NCBI GenBank assembly: GCA_016490735.1
Contig: JAEMWC010000563.1
Span: forward strand, 477,501-541,500
Reading direction: 5' to 3'
Length of the DNA: 64,000 nucleotides
DNA from: Pachyseris speciosa
Taxonomy: Eukaryota; Cnidaria; Anthozoa; Scleractinia; Pachyseridae
Position numbers and translations under genes: made by a program. The notes beneath the pieces are model-generated. The model saw nothing but the letters and a program-made list of their open reading frames with translations. It did not search any database and was not told the origin of the DNA. Within the stretch, counting starts at the first letter, position 1; each line of letters begins with the position of its first letter. Below, piece after piece: positions 45,048 to 57,214 of the stretch.

Positions 45048-47357
45048 CTTAGAAAACGATATACGTGAAAAATCTTAGTTTTCTCCCGGTTAAAAGGTCA
45101 AAAGGTAGATAAAAAGGTATACGTATGATATGGGAATTGACTGTCCATTCCGTTCGGAAGAGTGAAACAGTATGCCCAATATCCGTATCATGGAAGCGTA
45201 TTGTTGCATTTCCCATTTGAAATAACTATTAGCTATAAACGTTTCCTCCGTCATATGTTAAGGGATCTTTCTGGTAAACCTGGGGATATTCGCCAATACC
45301 CGAAATTATGTTCCCCTTTTCTAACGAAATTCCAATTTTGCGTAATTAGTCATCGCCCAACGCTACAAGTGTTTTAAACGCAAAAACTAAGAAAATTTAG
45401 GCTGGAACATACTGAAAACAATGTCCTAACTCCGCAGTGCCATCCGAGAGGTGATGCCAACGTTCTTTAATGGTCTTAAGGACGCCTGTTCGGAGCCTGG
45501 AGCTTGCTTAACTGCACGTCTTGTGTTCTTTGATAGTAGGCTTGCCTTCTTCACCTTAACAACAATTTATTAACAAGGGTTAGTCTTTGTCGGCAGAATA
45601 AGGGATTGGAAATTGATTTATTAGCTTCAAGAGAGTCAGTGCTATTCATTGCCTTTGCTTTCTCTGAATCTCCTCTTAGAGCCTTGTTTGCAATGCCCTC
45701 GTTGTGATATATGCTCGCCTCTGCATCTGAGAACCAACAGCCAACAGCAAAGTTGAGACAAAGAGGCAAAGAAAAACAAGTGAGGGAGAGTAGCAACATG
45801 AAAAAGCGCTGATCAGTCACCTCTCTGATGTACCATATGAATGCTTTTACTCTTTATTTCCGAAACAGCACATTATGCATGATAGCAAACAAGCAGTCCT
45901 TGGGTAGAATGGAGGATATTTGAATATTCACCCTTACCTAAAATTATTCATCTCAACCACCGTGTGCCGGACAAAACTACGACTAAATTGTTCAACGTAA
46001 TAAACACCAAGGTAAAATAATGCTAATAAATCTTTTTTTGATGTTTAAACTTTACAGTCTTTACCTAAAAAGCTAGTTAACTCTTATGGCATCATCAACA
46101 GAACAACGACCAGTACTCAACGATAAACTGAAATGGAAGGGGATGAATATTGCTGAACGTAACTATTCGTCACCACGTTCCAATGTTTTAACGGTTGCCC
46201 AAATGAAAGCTAATCAATTTGCTTATCTAAAACACGGTTAATGCAAAAAGCAGTCCTTGAAAATACGTGAACGACTGAAACTTCCAAAATTTTACCCATT
46301 TTTTTTCTACTTTTCAATGTATGAGGTGCAAGGCCTAGGTAACAATTAAGTAATAAATTGACAAAGAAAAACGTGCCTTCAATTATTTATTTGGTAGTCG
46401 GTTTTAATTAACAGAATAATTATTCCTTATGAAGGAGCAAGAAATTAATGAAAGGAGCGATGTGTACTTTTTTTCTTTTTCATATTTTTTTTCCATTTTA
46501 AAAACGATTCGCTAGTACGAAGTTGTACAATTTTATCTCTATCATTTACTCATTGCCTAAGAGCTAGAAGACCTCCACATTACTCAGTTTTAGCACTTGG
46601 CCGGGTATCTTGGAAATACCTTTATGCAGTAAGACGTCCTTTGGCGATCGTCAAGAAAATGCTGCTAGTAGCTAAATTGAAATAAAAAAGTCTTCATTAC
46701 AAACACAAGATTGTTTAAGATATGCGCTCTGACAATCTGTAAGACGTGCCTTAAAACGTTAAAGTTTAAAGGAGCTTCGTCACGGTCTTTGGAAGTTGAA
46801 AAGTTTAGCCTCGATATTTCAAACAGGTCATTTGTAATCCGTTTGAGTTTTCTCCATCCTTCACCATCCCCGCCATATTTACATTTATTCTTCTCTCTAT
46901 ATTGCTTATCTTCCCTGAAAAATTGTTATTTAACCTTTTTCCATTAATTACGAAATTATTTTTTTTATGTCTCAGTCTAATAATGATCCAGAATATCGTG
47001 ACCGAACGCCATTTAAGATGCCACTTTCTGTTTCAGAAATCATCTTTCCAAGACGTGAAAACGGTCTTAAATGTTTTGAGACTGATTTAGCCTTAATCTT
47101 CAATCGAGCTAAAAAGGAGAGCTAATTGGTCTTTTCTCGTCAAATTTTGACATCAGAAGTGTACTTTCTATTTATTTTTTTTTCTTGTGACTAATGCTTT
47201 TGATTAGTCTTTATGTACGCATATGGAAAATGACAAAATGCCAATGATAATTTTGGTACTGTCTTGTCTTTTCACAGTTACTGAGATAATAAGGGCCAGT
47301 TACGCTCTTCTCATTTCCTATTGAAGAAAAGGAGCTAGATTTCCTTAGAAATCAGAC
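45048..47357. other. Unassigned DNA
   Basis: Frames at 45,162-45,377 (+) and 45,551-45,820 (-) have no recognisable domain or splice context. Nothing else seen. Confidence 0.35.
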
Positions 47358-47723
47358 GCAGTAAGTCAGTTGGTAGTTATAGACACTGTTTTACAATTAA
47401 TTTTGAAATTTTAGCTTCCCTCTTTTTTTTTTCTCAGTCAGTATTCAATTTTTTACTTATCGCGTATGAGATATGACTTATCACATGATAAAACGTGTCT
47501 TAAAACAGCCTATGTGTTATCTTATCTTCTTTGACAAATTGCCATTTAACCTTTTTCCATTAATTAAAGTAAGTCAGTTGGTAGTTATAGACACTGTTTT
47601 ACAATTAATTTTGAAATTTTAGCTTCTCTCTTTTTTTCTCAGTCAGTGTTCAATTTTTTACTTATCGCGTATGAGATATGACTTATCACATGATAAAACG
47701 TGTCTTAAAACAGCCTATGTGTC
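47358..47723 (+). repeat. ~155-bp direct duplication
   Basis: AGTAAGTCAGTTGGTAGTTA through AAACAGCCTATGTG occurs at about 47,358-47,516 and 47,570-47,723, about 213 bp apart. The linker repeats CATTTAACC...CCATTAATTA from 46,927, so a larger piece was copied. Confidence 0.85.
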
Positions 47724-48360
47724 ACGTGTAAAAGGCGACTTCCTGCATAGAGAAAGATATTATAAGTAATATAACAAATAAGGAAACCAATGCTCTGTAA
47801 TATCCCAGCACCTTATTTGGAACGAAACTTTTCTCGACTATATTAATTTTAAGATAAAGATTGGTCCCAAGGTAAAGCCCTGTTTCAGTCTGGTTTTAAA
47901 CTGTTTGAAATAATACTGTGCCTACTCGACTAGCCATTATGAGAAAGCGTAGCCAAGCCTAGAGTGTACAAAATGTAACAACGCCTTGACAATGCTACGA
48001 CACGTTACAAATGTTTTAAAACGTATTCACAACTTTTCACGAATTTGCATTTATTCTCTCAAAATGTCCACCCAGCAGAAGTTGTTAGTTGCGTTAAGAA
48101 TCGTCCATGTGCAGCGAACGCAGTAGGTGCACGGAGTGCACGTGTACACTTTTGCACTATGATTAAGTTCGTTGTACTACATACAGTAGAAGCTGAGTTT
48201 AGCCGGGGAGGCTTAGAAGTTGTATTTGTTCATCTACCTTCTGCTTACATCTACCCAGCACACCAGCACACCAGCAATTAAACTTTACGAAATGATATAC
48301 GGATGCTTATAGAGGAAGCTTCCTCCCAGACGCTCTAACGAATAATATAGATTGAATATG
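47724..48360. other. Unassigned DNA
   Basis: The plus frame 48,045-48,281 has no recognisable feature. GTGCACGGAGTGCACGTGTACAC at 48,126-48,148 is palindrome-rich. Nothing else. Confidence 0.35.
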
Positions 48361-48363
48361 TTA

Positions 48364-48621
<258 letters not shown>

Positions 48622-49100
48622 AGATCGTTTCCCAAACTTCCTGGTTCCTTAACAGATAATAGTTAAAACGGTGTTATCAATTGATTTTCGTGTTTCTTTC
48701 TGTATGATCCGTTCTCAACATGACCAAAATAAAGTAAGAAAACTGCGAGGTCTTTTGTTTCGCTAAAAAGAAAACAATCTTCAAGCACATTTGAAAGCAC
48801 ACTGTCATGAAACACGGAACGCTCCAAAATGGGCCCTTTTCGTTCCTTTCTACCACTCTACAGTAATTTTCCTAAGAAACCAGTGCACTGCACAAACGTA
48901 TCATCTTGACAAAAATGAAGTTATGAACTCGGGACTCGTGCTCAGCAGAAAGAAGGTGTCAAACCCTCAACAAAACCCAATGTTGTTTGGGGCCTTAATA
49001 CATGAACTTCATGATCATATCAGTCCTTATAGTTATAAAGCGAATCCAAGAATTCCCCGAAATATCCATTTTGAATATCAATATCCATGCCTTCCGGTGA
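48622..49100. other. Left terminal region of the element
   Basis: Half-site CGTTTCCCAAA at 48,626-48,636, then 450 bp without a supported gene. The 104-codon frame at 48,791-49,105 lacks an ATG start and is broken by a one-base deletion in copy 2 near 58,355. A few GGAAC/GTTCC words occur at 48,820-48,850. Confidence 0.6.
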
Positions 49101-49129
49101 AATGAGTAGAGGGTTGCTTACACTACTTA

Positions 49130-51235
49130 CAGTAACAAAAGGAAGTAACATGATTCCCGTCAAATCCTTGAAATCCAAATCCTCCGCCTATCCATTAAAA
49201 GTTTGTCTGACTTGGAACTTGCAGTGTCATGCAATGGATTGTGAGTAATACATTATAAGTAACACAGACTTCTACTATTAAGGCGGAAGACATGGTTCTC
49301 AAGCATTTTAACGGGAACATGAAAAAAAAAACCCGATGATTTACTTCTCATGTTCACTGTAACTATATTATTGAATTAATTTTAAATGTATAATACTTAC
49401 AGTAATATAAAGTAGTAACATGATTATAGATTCAAGTTCCCGTTAATTCCTTGAAACCCAAATCTTCCGCATATCTATTAAAAGTTTGTCTGACTTGGAA
49501 CTTGCAGTGTCATGCAATGGATTGTGTGTAATACATTATAAGCAACACAAACTTCTACTATTAAGGCGGAAGACATGGTTCTCAAGGATTTAACGGGAAT
49601 ATGAAAAACAAACATGATTTACTTCTCATGTTTACTGTAAGTATATTATTGAATCAATTTTAAATGTATATACTTACAGTAATATAAAGTAGTAACATGA
49701 TTATAGATTCAAGTTCCCGTTAGTTCCTTTAAATCCAAATCTTCCGCCTATCTATTAAAAGTTTGTCTGACTTGGAACTTGCAGTGTCATGCAATGGATT
49801 GTGTGTAATACATTATAAGCAACACAAACTTCTACTATTAAGGCGGAAGACATGGTTCTCAAGGATTTAACGGGAATATGAAAAACAAACATGATTTACT
49901 TCTCATGTTTACTGTAACTATATTATTGAATTAATTTTAAATGTATAATACTTACAGTAATATAAAGTAGTAACATGATTATAGATTCAAGTTCCCGTTA
50001 GTTCCTTGAAATCCAAATCTTCCGCCTATCTATTAAAAGTTTGTTTGACTTGGAACTTGCAGTGTCATGCAATGGATTGTGTGTAATACATTATAAGCAA
50101 CACAAACTTCTACTATTAAGGCGGAAGACATGGTTCTCAAGGATTTAACGGGAATATGAAAAACAAACATGATTTACTTCTCATGTTTACTGTAAGTATA
50201 TTATTGAATCAATTTTAAATGTATATACTTACAGTAATATAAAGTAGTAACATGATTATAGATTCAAGTTCCCGTTAGTTCCTTGAAATCCAAATCTTCC
50301 GCCTATCTATTAAAAGTTTGTCTGACTTGGAACTTGCAGAGTCATGCAATGGATTGTGTGTAATACATTATAAGCAACACAGACTTCTACTATTAAGGCG
50401 GAAGACATGGTTCTCAAGGATTTAACGGGAATATGAAAAACAAACATGATTTGCTTCTCATGTTTACTGTAACTATATTATTGAATCAATTTTAAATGTA
50501 TATACTTACAGTAATATAAAGTAGTAACATGATTATAGATTCAAGTTCCCGTTAGTTCCTTGAAATCCAAATCTTCCGCCTATCTATTAAAAGTTTGTCT
50601 GACTTGGAACTTGCAGAGTCATGCAATGGATTGTGTGTAATACATTATAAGCAACACAGACTTCTACTATTAAGGCGGAAGACATGGTTCTCAAGGATTT
50701 AACGGGAATATGAAAAACAAACATGATTTACTTCTCATGTTTACTGTAACTATATTATTGAATCAATTTTAAATGTATATACTTACAGTAATATAAAGTA
50801 GTAACATGATTATAGATTCAAGTTCCCGTTAGTTCCTTGAAATCCAAATCTTCCGCCTATCTATTAAAAGTTTGTCTGACTTGGAACTTGCAGTGTCATG
50901 CAATGGATTGTGTGTAATACATTATAAGCAACACAAACTTCTACTATTAAGGCGGAAGACATGGTTCTCAAGGATTTAACGGGAATATGAAAAACAAACA
51001 TGATTTACTTCTCATGTTTACTGTAACTATATTATTGAATTAATTTTAAATGTTGAATACTTACAGTAAGATAAAGGAGTAACATGATTATGGATTCAAG
51101 TTCCAAATCTTCCGCCTATCTATGAAAAGTTTTTCTGACTTGGAACTTGCAGTGTCATGCCATGGATTGTGTGTAATACATTATAAGCAACACAAACTTC
51201 TACTACTAAGGCGGAAGGCGTGGATCTGACGGGAG
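49130..51235 (+). repeat. Eight tandem ~277-bp units in copy 1
   Basis: CTTGGAACTTGCAG recurs at 49,211, 49,494, 49,771, 50,049, 50,326, 50,603, 50,880 and 51,139. Each unit has inverted arms TCCCGTTA...CTTCCGCC and GGCGGAAGAC...TTAACGGGA, plus a second pair ACTGTAAGTATAT and TATACTTACAGTA, so it can form paired hairpins. The array ends about 560 bp upstream of the helicase gene's TATA box. Confidence 0.95.
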
Positions 51236-51800
51236 TATGAATAAGTGATCAGACTTAACACAACATGCAAATTTGTGGCTACTGACATGGATTTTAGAAG
51301 ACAATGTATGTAATATCAAGTTTATTGTGTTGTCCAACTCTCATCAACGCTGCTTTGTGTGCAATTGTTTTCGGTTTCTTCTGGTAACATTATCAAGGAG
51401 GACGCGACACTGCTGGTTGTTTTCAAGTCTAATCAGCACCTTTGCCATTTCACAGGTCTGCACATACATTGAGATGCATGACAAAAAAAAAACCCAAACA
51501 ACACGCAAAAACTATAAGCTGTCAAAATTGACAATTGCTCTGGGACAAATCAACACCGAAATGTACCCGCTTTAGCAAATTACTGCGACAAGTGACCGCA
51601 AGTTGCAAATCGTCCGTAATGGCGAATTTACATCATTATGGCATATTGCAATTAGCTCACCATAGTGAGAGCAACTGTAGGTCAGGATCTCTAAAGCAGA
51701 GAAGGTGTTATGAAGCAGATATGCAGTCCTTTTAAGGCAAAATTATGGATCATTTCGTGATATTCATATATCCATGTTCACTTTGCAATTACCAGTGGTC

Positions 51801-51808
51801 TATATAAG
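51801..51808 (+). promoter_or_regulatory. TATA box of the helicase gene (copy 1)
   Basis: TATATAAG, 47 bp upstream of the proposed start codon, leaving room for a transcription start near 51,830. Conserved in copy 2. Confidence 0.6.
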
Positions 51809-51854
51809 AAGCAAGCTTTGGCTTCATTTCTGTCCAGTGCCAATTGTGTTGAGG

Positions 51855-54800
51855 ATGCGGCGAGCAAAACAGCCAAGCAAGCAGTTAAACAGTGAGTCAA
51901 TTCGTGGGGCCGCTTTATGTTACATGAGTCCTGTGGTTGCTGGCCAGTGTAGCATTATATGTGCAAAATGCGTATTCAACGTCAAAGAAAAAGACCTTTC
52001 AATATCTTGGAATGACATCTGCAAGAAGCGGGATCTGTGCGATAGAGAAATTTCAGGTTCGACTCAGCTCTTGTGCTTTTCTCTTGAAACTAAACTTCAT
52101 TACCTTGAAAAAAATTTGATTGAATTTCCTCAGGTATACCAAACGCGGCATTCTTCTTTAGTGCCATAGCAACACAAGAGAAAAAGAAAGGCAGTTTTGA
52201 GGAAAGTGATGACAGCGATGACGATGGAGAAAAGACGCCTGTACCAAGCACACAATCTCAGCAAATGGTTAATGGCAACCCGACACTTGTAAACAAATCG
52301 CTTTGGCCTGCAATTAACTATTGGTTAGCGCTGACTACACCTAATGGTGCTCCGGCAAATCCACTGATCGTCCACAGAGCACTGCTGAAATGTGGAGTTG
52401 CAGTCACAGCTAATCAGGTATCATCTGCACGAACGATAAATGCAAAGACACACACATGTCACGCGCCATTTCAGCACGATACTCATATTTATTATGTTTT
52501 TTTAAATATTTTTTTCAGGTACAGTTTCAAGATGGAAAAATGTCCATGGCTATCAAGGAATTATACAAAACGTTAAAAGACCACAAGAACCCCTTCATGC
52601 AGGAACTTGTAACAGCGTCGTACCAGTACAGCTTTCATGAAGAGTATCGAAGTCTCAGAGCCATGTCTCCTCTCTCTTCTCAAGAGCTAGAAGACTGTGG
52701 AAGAGAAAACGTCGTGCGCGTTACACTCATTAACCCCAGCTTCCAGCAATCTCTAACAAAGGCACTAGAGAAGATGATCGAAGCCAAACTACAGATCGAC
52801 AAGTTTGGTTTCAACAGCTGCAACACAACGAAGATGACGGGAGAAAAACGACTTTCTGACAAGCTGACCATCTTAGTAAACGACATAACGATTGCAATGC
52901 AGCAACTCGAATATGCCAGTTACCGAGGCAAGATTTACAAGCGCGACCCAAAGGCGAAGTTCACTTACTCATTTAAGTGCGAGGCCAGACCATTTATCAA
53001 CACTCTCGCGACGAACGAGCATTTCAAGTCGAGGCTCATCCGAGATATGAAAAAGGTGATTGAGCTGCTATCAGATCCTCATTGTGAGCTATTCCAACCG
53101 TTGACGATCAACTACGATCTCATTGAAGTTAATGGCGGTATTTGCTGGTCCATAAAGAATCGTGCCTTTGTACAGAGCCCAATTAATGCCAACGACATTG
53201 GAAAAATATCACCCAGGGCATTTTGCGCATACGATTCCACCAAGGATCCAGATCCTAAGTACTTCAAAGAGATCCTGGAAAACAGTTTGTCCCCAGACGA
53301 GGTGGCCAACTTTTGTGACGACTTCCTAAAGCTACTAAACTACAGTAAGAAGCAGCACAAAGACAAGGTACCTTGCCTTGTGGGCGAAGCAAACAGTGGC
53401 AAGACAAGTTTGTTTTTTCCAATCCAGGGATTGATACACCATGGCAATATCGCAACAGTGACCAAACAAAGAGCCTTTAATAAAGCGATGATCACGTCAT
53501 TTACTGAAGTGATCTTCATTGATGAAGCCAGTGAGAGCACCCTGGACATTGCTGATTGGAAGGTCTTGACGCAGGGGGGGTACTCTGCACATGATGTAAA
53601 GTACCAGACCGCAAAAGCCTTTCTCAACAAGTGCCCCATGTTAATCACCGCCCAACAAAAGCTGCAGTTTGGTCCAACAAACCAACCGGCCATGGAGAAA
53701 CGACTGCGCACTTACGTGTTCAAGACTCTCCCAAATCCTAAGAAAAGTGCCGCAGCATGGCTGAAGAAACACGCCATGGATTGTGTGGTGTGGGCTACGG
53801 AAAAGGCAAAAGATTGTCAAGGCGACAGCGAGAGCGATGAGAATGATGAAGACGACACAGGCAGTGAAGGTGAAGAAGGAATCCTGCAAGACAAGGAAAA
53901 AGAGGAACTCAGATGTCTCACGCTGGCCAGTTCCCTCGTCGAGGAGACCGCTTCTAGCTCAGTCACGAATGTTCCACAAGACCCTGAAAGTGTTTCCACG
54001 TCCGACGACGTCCTGGATGCATTGAAGGATTCCGTGCGTCGATCGTATCCGGGCAGTTTACAGCGCAGGCAGCTTGAGCACATACTCAATGAAGAACAGA
54101 GAAAGCGAACCAGGCAAGAAGACAGAAGACGAAAGCAGCACGAAATGCAAAAACAAGCCTTGCTAGACAAGGGAATAAGTGTGGAGAGCGTGGAGATGTT
54201 GCCACTTGATCCATATGAAGAGATGCCAAGCCCACTTCAGAGGGAAGTAGACAACTACTGCAGAGATAAGACAGCGAGAGAGGAAGAAGAGCGCCGCGAG
54301 AAGGCAGCTCGAGTGTACGAAGGTTCCTGGCTGCTGAGGACCGAGCGAGAGTTGTACGATTGTGCTAGGCGTCTTCACGGCAACCTCGATGAGAATATGA
54401 GAGCGTCTATGAATGCCCTCCTCGAAGTGCTGCAGGACAAGCTCAAAAACCACCACAGTAACCTCGGCACCCTCAGGTCTAAGGAAGCGTTGGCCGAACG
54501 GAAGCGAGTCTGCAGACTGCTTGGCCTTCTCAGAGAAGAAGACGAAAACCAGGTGAAAACCTTGACGGAGCCCCTCCCGCTTGCGGACGTGGAAAATTAC
54601 TTCAGCGAGGAAGAAAGAGAGGACGAAGACCAAGATTTGTTCATAACGCCAAGAACGCCGTCTTACGTTCCACGACCAAACGACGTAGATCAGTACTGGT
54701 CACAGTCGCCGTGCTCTATCACAGCATCTCCAGCACCTGAAGCTACTCTCGTTCCGAGCAGTGCACTGTCGCCTGTGCAGGCTGCCCCTGCAAACGTCCA

Positions 54801-54936
54801 CGATCTCGCCATCTCAGAGGAGTTGCTTCGAAGCTGTACGACGAAGAGGCGCAAAGACCTTCCGCTCAGCCAAGATCGGACCAAGAGAAGAAAGCCCAAT
54901 ACGCTGCTCAACTACTTCGGCGCAAGCCAAAAGTAA
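51855..54936 (+). CDS. SF3-type helicase protein of the element, 3 exons
   Basis: Exons 51,855-52,056, 52,134-52,417 and 52,519-54,936 join in frame (phases 1 and 0) for 967 residues. The uninterrupted third frame appears to start at 52,456, but its first 21 codons are intron. Residues 22-62 hold six cysteines (CSIICAKC core), possibly a zinc finger; 90-100 is acidic. The helicase core is at about 400-570: Walker A GEANSGKTS (451-459), Walker B FIDE (495-498), a B'-like GGYSAHDVKY, strand LITAQQK (537-543) where SF3 proteins usually have Asn, and arginine-finger candidates R557/R559. Then an acidic stretch, a basic coiled coil (about 680-730), two KRRK nuclear-signal-like clusters and a C-terminal LLNYF. 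SF3 helicases unwind replication origins in small DNA viruses, so a replication-initiator role is inferred. No HUH nuclease motif is evident. Confidence 0.82.
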
Positions 54937-54996
54937 AACTGACCAGACCATTCTCAGACTGTCGCTTCAATCGTGCATACACAATATATTACATTC

Positions 54997-55002
54997 ATTA
55001 AA
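54997..55002 (+). promoter_or_regulatory. Polyadenylation signal of the helicase gene
   Basis: ATTAAA 60 bp after the stop codon, in the 252-bp gap between the two convergent genes. Confidence 0.5.
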
Positions 55003-55188
55003 CTCACGTTTTAATTTGTAAGAGAAACATCATTATAGTTCTGTGGCAGTTCAGTTCAATGAATGACAAGCATTTTGCTTAATCAATGACTGTTGTTGGT
55101 TTTTACTTTAACGAGGAAGCACGACAAGCTTTCTTAGTAGTAGATATGCCAAAAACAACTTATCTCGGCGTTTAGAAAAGTGTTCAGT

Positions 55189-56843
55189 TCAGGTGCATGA
55201 CCCTGGTGAAAATTTGAGTCCCGCCCTTTTCTTTAGAGAGTCTGCCGTTCTGCCCTCTTGAAACGTGTACTCGGGATCTCTCAAAATAGCGGTCCATTGT
55301 CCAAATCCGTGCTTAGCAATCCCTTCCTTGAGAAACTCGTCCTCGTATGCTGTAAATTTCAACGCCCGGCGCTGACTTCTTTGGATTCGCAATGGGGCAT
55401 TCCTATCAGGGGGCACTACGCTTTTCGATTCTGCGCTTTCAGTCAGTGCCGCAGAACTTGACGTTGAATCGCGAAATCTCGTATTCACCTCCTTATCCAG
55501 TTCGGAGCCTTTAGCACCTTGTAGCTTTTGCAGACACTCGTGAGCCTTCGCAGCAACTTCGCGCGACCTCTGCTTTTGATAGTGAACTTTGGCGACGACT
55601 GAGCTGTGTTTCTGATCTTCCGACAAAATCCTTTGCTCTTTGCTAGTGAGCTGATTGAGGCTTTGCGTTTCGACGATTTGGCGATAGCGCGTCGGGTGAA
55701 TGTACTTTCCGATTGCGTCAAAGACTAGTTTGCTCATGACATCGCCCAATTTGCTGTGTTGGCCCCCATTTCTCGTCACCAGAACGAACTCGCACTGGGG
55801 TTTCAGCAATGGTCTTACGAAATCGATGTAGCCCCGTTCTCCTTGGCTGTCAACCATGTCGACTGTCAAGTACTTCTGATCGTAAATCCCCCGTTCTCCT
55901 TGGCTGTCTTAACCATGTCGACTGTCAAGTACTGATAAGTCATAGGGCGAGACCCCTTCACCTTGATGAACAAATACACCGCTACAAATTTCGTGGCAAA
56001 TGTTAAGTCCGACGGGTTGACTTGACCCGGACTTGTCTTGCACGTCTTCACGGTGTTTTCGTAACGAGGCAAATGAAACGTCACCACTTCTAACAGTTCT
56101 TCCAGGGTTGCCCAGTGCCCCCTAGCATCCAGAGTTTCAATGTCTAGATCTTGTGTCCACTGCAATCTCATCATCTTTGCCACCGTCTTGCGAGCTCTTT
56201 TCAGGTACAATTCTGTCGATGACAAGTTTCGGAGAACTGCGTCAGAGGCGCCATTTATTTTTCTGAAGTCGATCATTTCAGAGATGGCATCAATGTAGCC
56301 CAATCGTCCACCGTGTCCTAGCTTGCATTCGTCCTGCAAGTGATCGATAAACTTGAATAACAGACTGTGAGAACACAGGCTGAAGTCCAGCACTTCAAAA
56401 CTCAATTCCTCCTCGTCTTCGCAGCAAAATTTGAGAAATTTGAAACACCTCTTGACAATCTGCTGAGCTGCGCGATCTTTCTTGCAACCACCGCCACTTC
56501 CAGTCAACCATTTCGTGAATGATTCGCCAATTTGGCTGCAAACCGAAAATGATGGCAATACTCTGGCGGGTGGTTTTACGATTTCGCTCGCATTATCGTC
56601 ATCGGCAAGTTCTTTGGTACTTGCAACGGGCTTTTCGTCAAAGAAAAAGAACCAACTGTGCTTGGTGTTCACGTGTTTCCTGCAACCGCGTTGACTTTTA
56701 AATCCATCGTGATCACACACTTGTATTGGACAGTGATACAAGCTATCTGTTTCGTCTTTTTCCAAGTGAAGCCGTTTCGGTTTCGGTGATGAGCCATCGA
56801 TTTTCGACCAGTCAACCTTGCCTTTCTTGTTCATCTCTGACAT
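55189..56843 (-). pseudogene. Zinc finger/tyrosine recombinase/SANT protein, one frameshift
   Basis: Two minus-strand frames, 56,843-55,866 (325 codons) and 55,869-55,189 (226 codons), form one gene. First frame: C2H2-like finger (C38, C43, H57, H62) and a helical core-binding-like region, then SRPMTYQYLT with the likely box-I arginine. Second frame: HPTRYR (H58, R61), KHSS (H88) and HYQK (Y97, codon at 55,579-55,581) give the R-H-x-x-R-H-Y order of tyrosine recombinases; 168-216 is a SANT/Myb-like DNA-binding domain. The break is a 59-bp direct duplication (copies from 55,854 and 55,913, plus-strand view); 59 is not a multiple of three. Such enzymes cut and join DNA at short inverted sites. 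Convergent with the helicase gene, 252 bp apart. It could be an assembly error or a real dead copy; the counterpart in copy 2 lies outside the window. Confidence 0.8.
55833..55933. repeat. 59-bp direct duplication inside the recombinase gene
   Basis: CCCGTTCTCCTTGGCTGTC followed by AACCATGTCGACTGTCAAG occurs twice, 59 bp apart, differing by a TT insertion and the bases between. Confidence 0.9.
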
Positions 56844-57214
56844 CTGCGTGATTCACACAGTTTGTTCCACTTGCATAAATTGTGAACAAACTACAAAGGC
56901 GACGGAAAAAAAGAATGGCTGCTTTGTGCAACTTGCCCCGACTTGCCCCCGCTTGCTCAGGCGTGGCAGTGTGTGCTATTCGTAATTAAACTTGCAAATC
57001 TAAGGTGACATATGACGTTGGTGCGATTATGTTCAACCTTGTCCGGACAAGTCAATAAGCGCCTCGAAATGTCTTTTAAAATATGTTATGGACTGTGTTT
57101 CGAGTTTTTTCCAGCTTAAAACTATACACCAAACGTTTTACCATTTGAAAAGCAATAAACTGACATAGATGGCAAAGAGAAGAGAAGTTTCTGTTTCTGT
57201 TGAACAACATGCAC

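Noticed and set aside
48791..49105. 104-codon frame at the left end of the 9.3-kb element as a third gene
   Set aside because: No ATG at its start, and a one-base deletion in copy 2 truncates it while the helicase exons stay intact.
49130..51235. CRISPR-like array
   Set aside because: Units are 277 bp direct repeats without short repeat/unique spacer structure, in a eukaryotic element.
53112..54633. Several minus-strand frames of 65-156 codons across the helicase exon
   Set aside because: Shadow frames of the long coding exon, duplicated only because the exon is duplicated.
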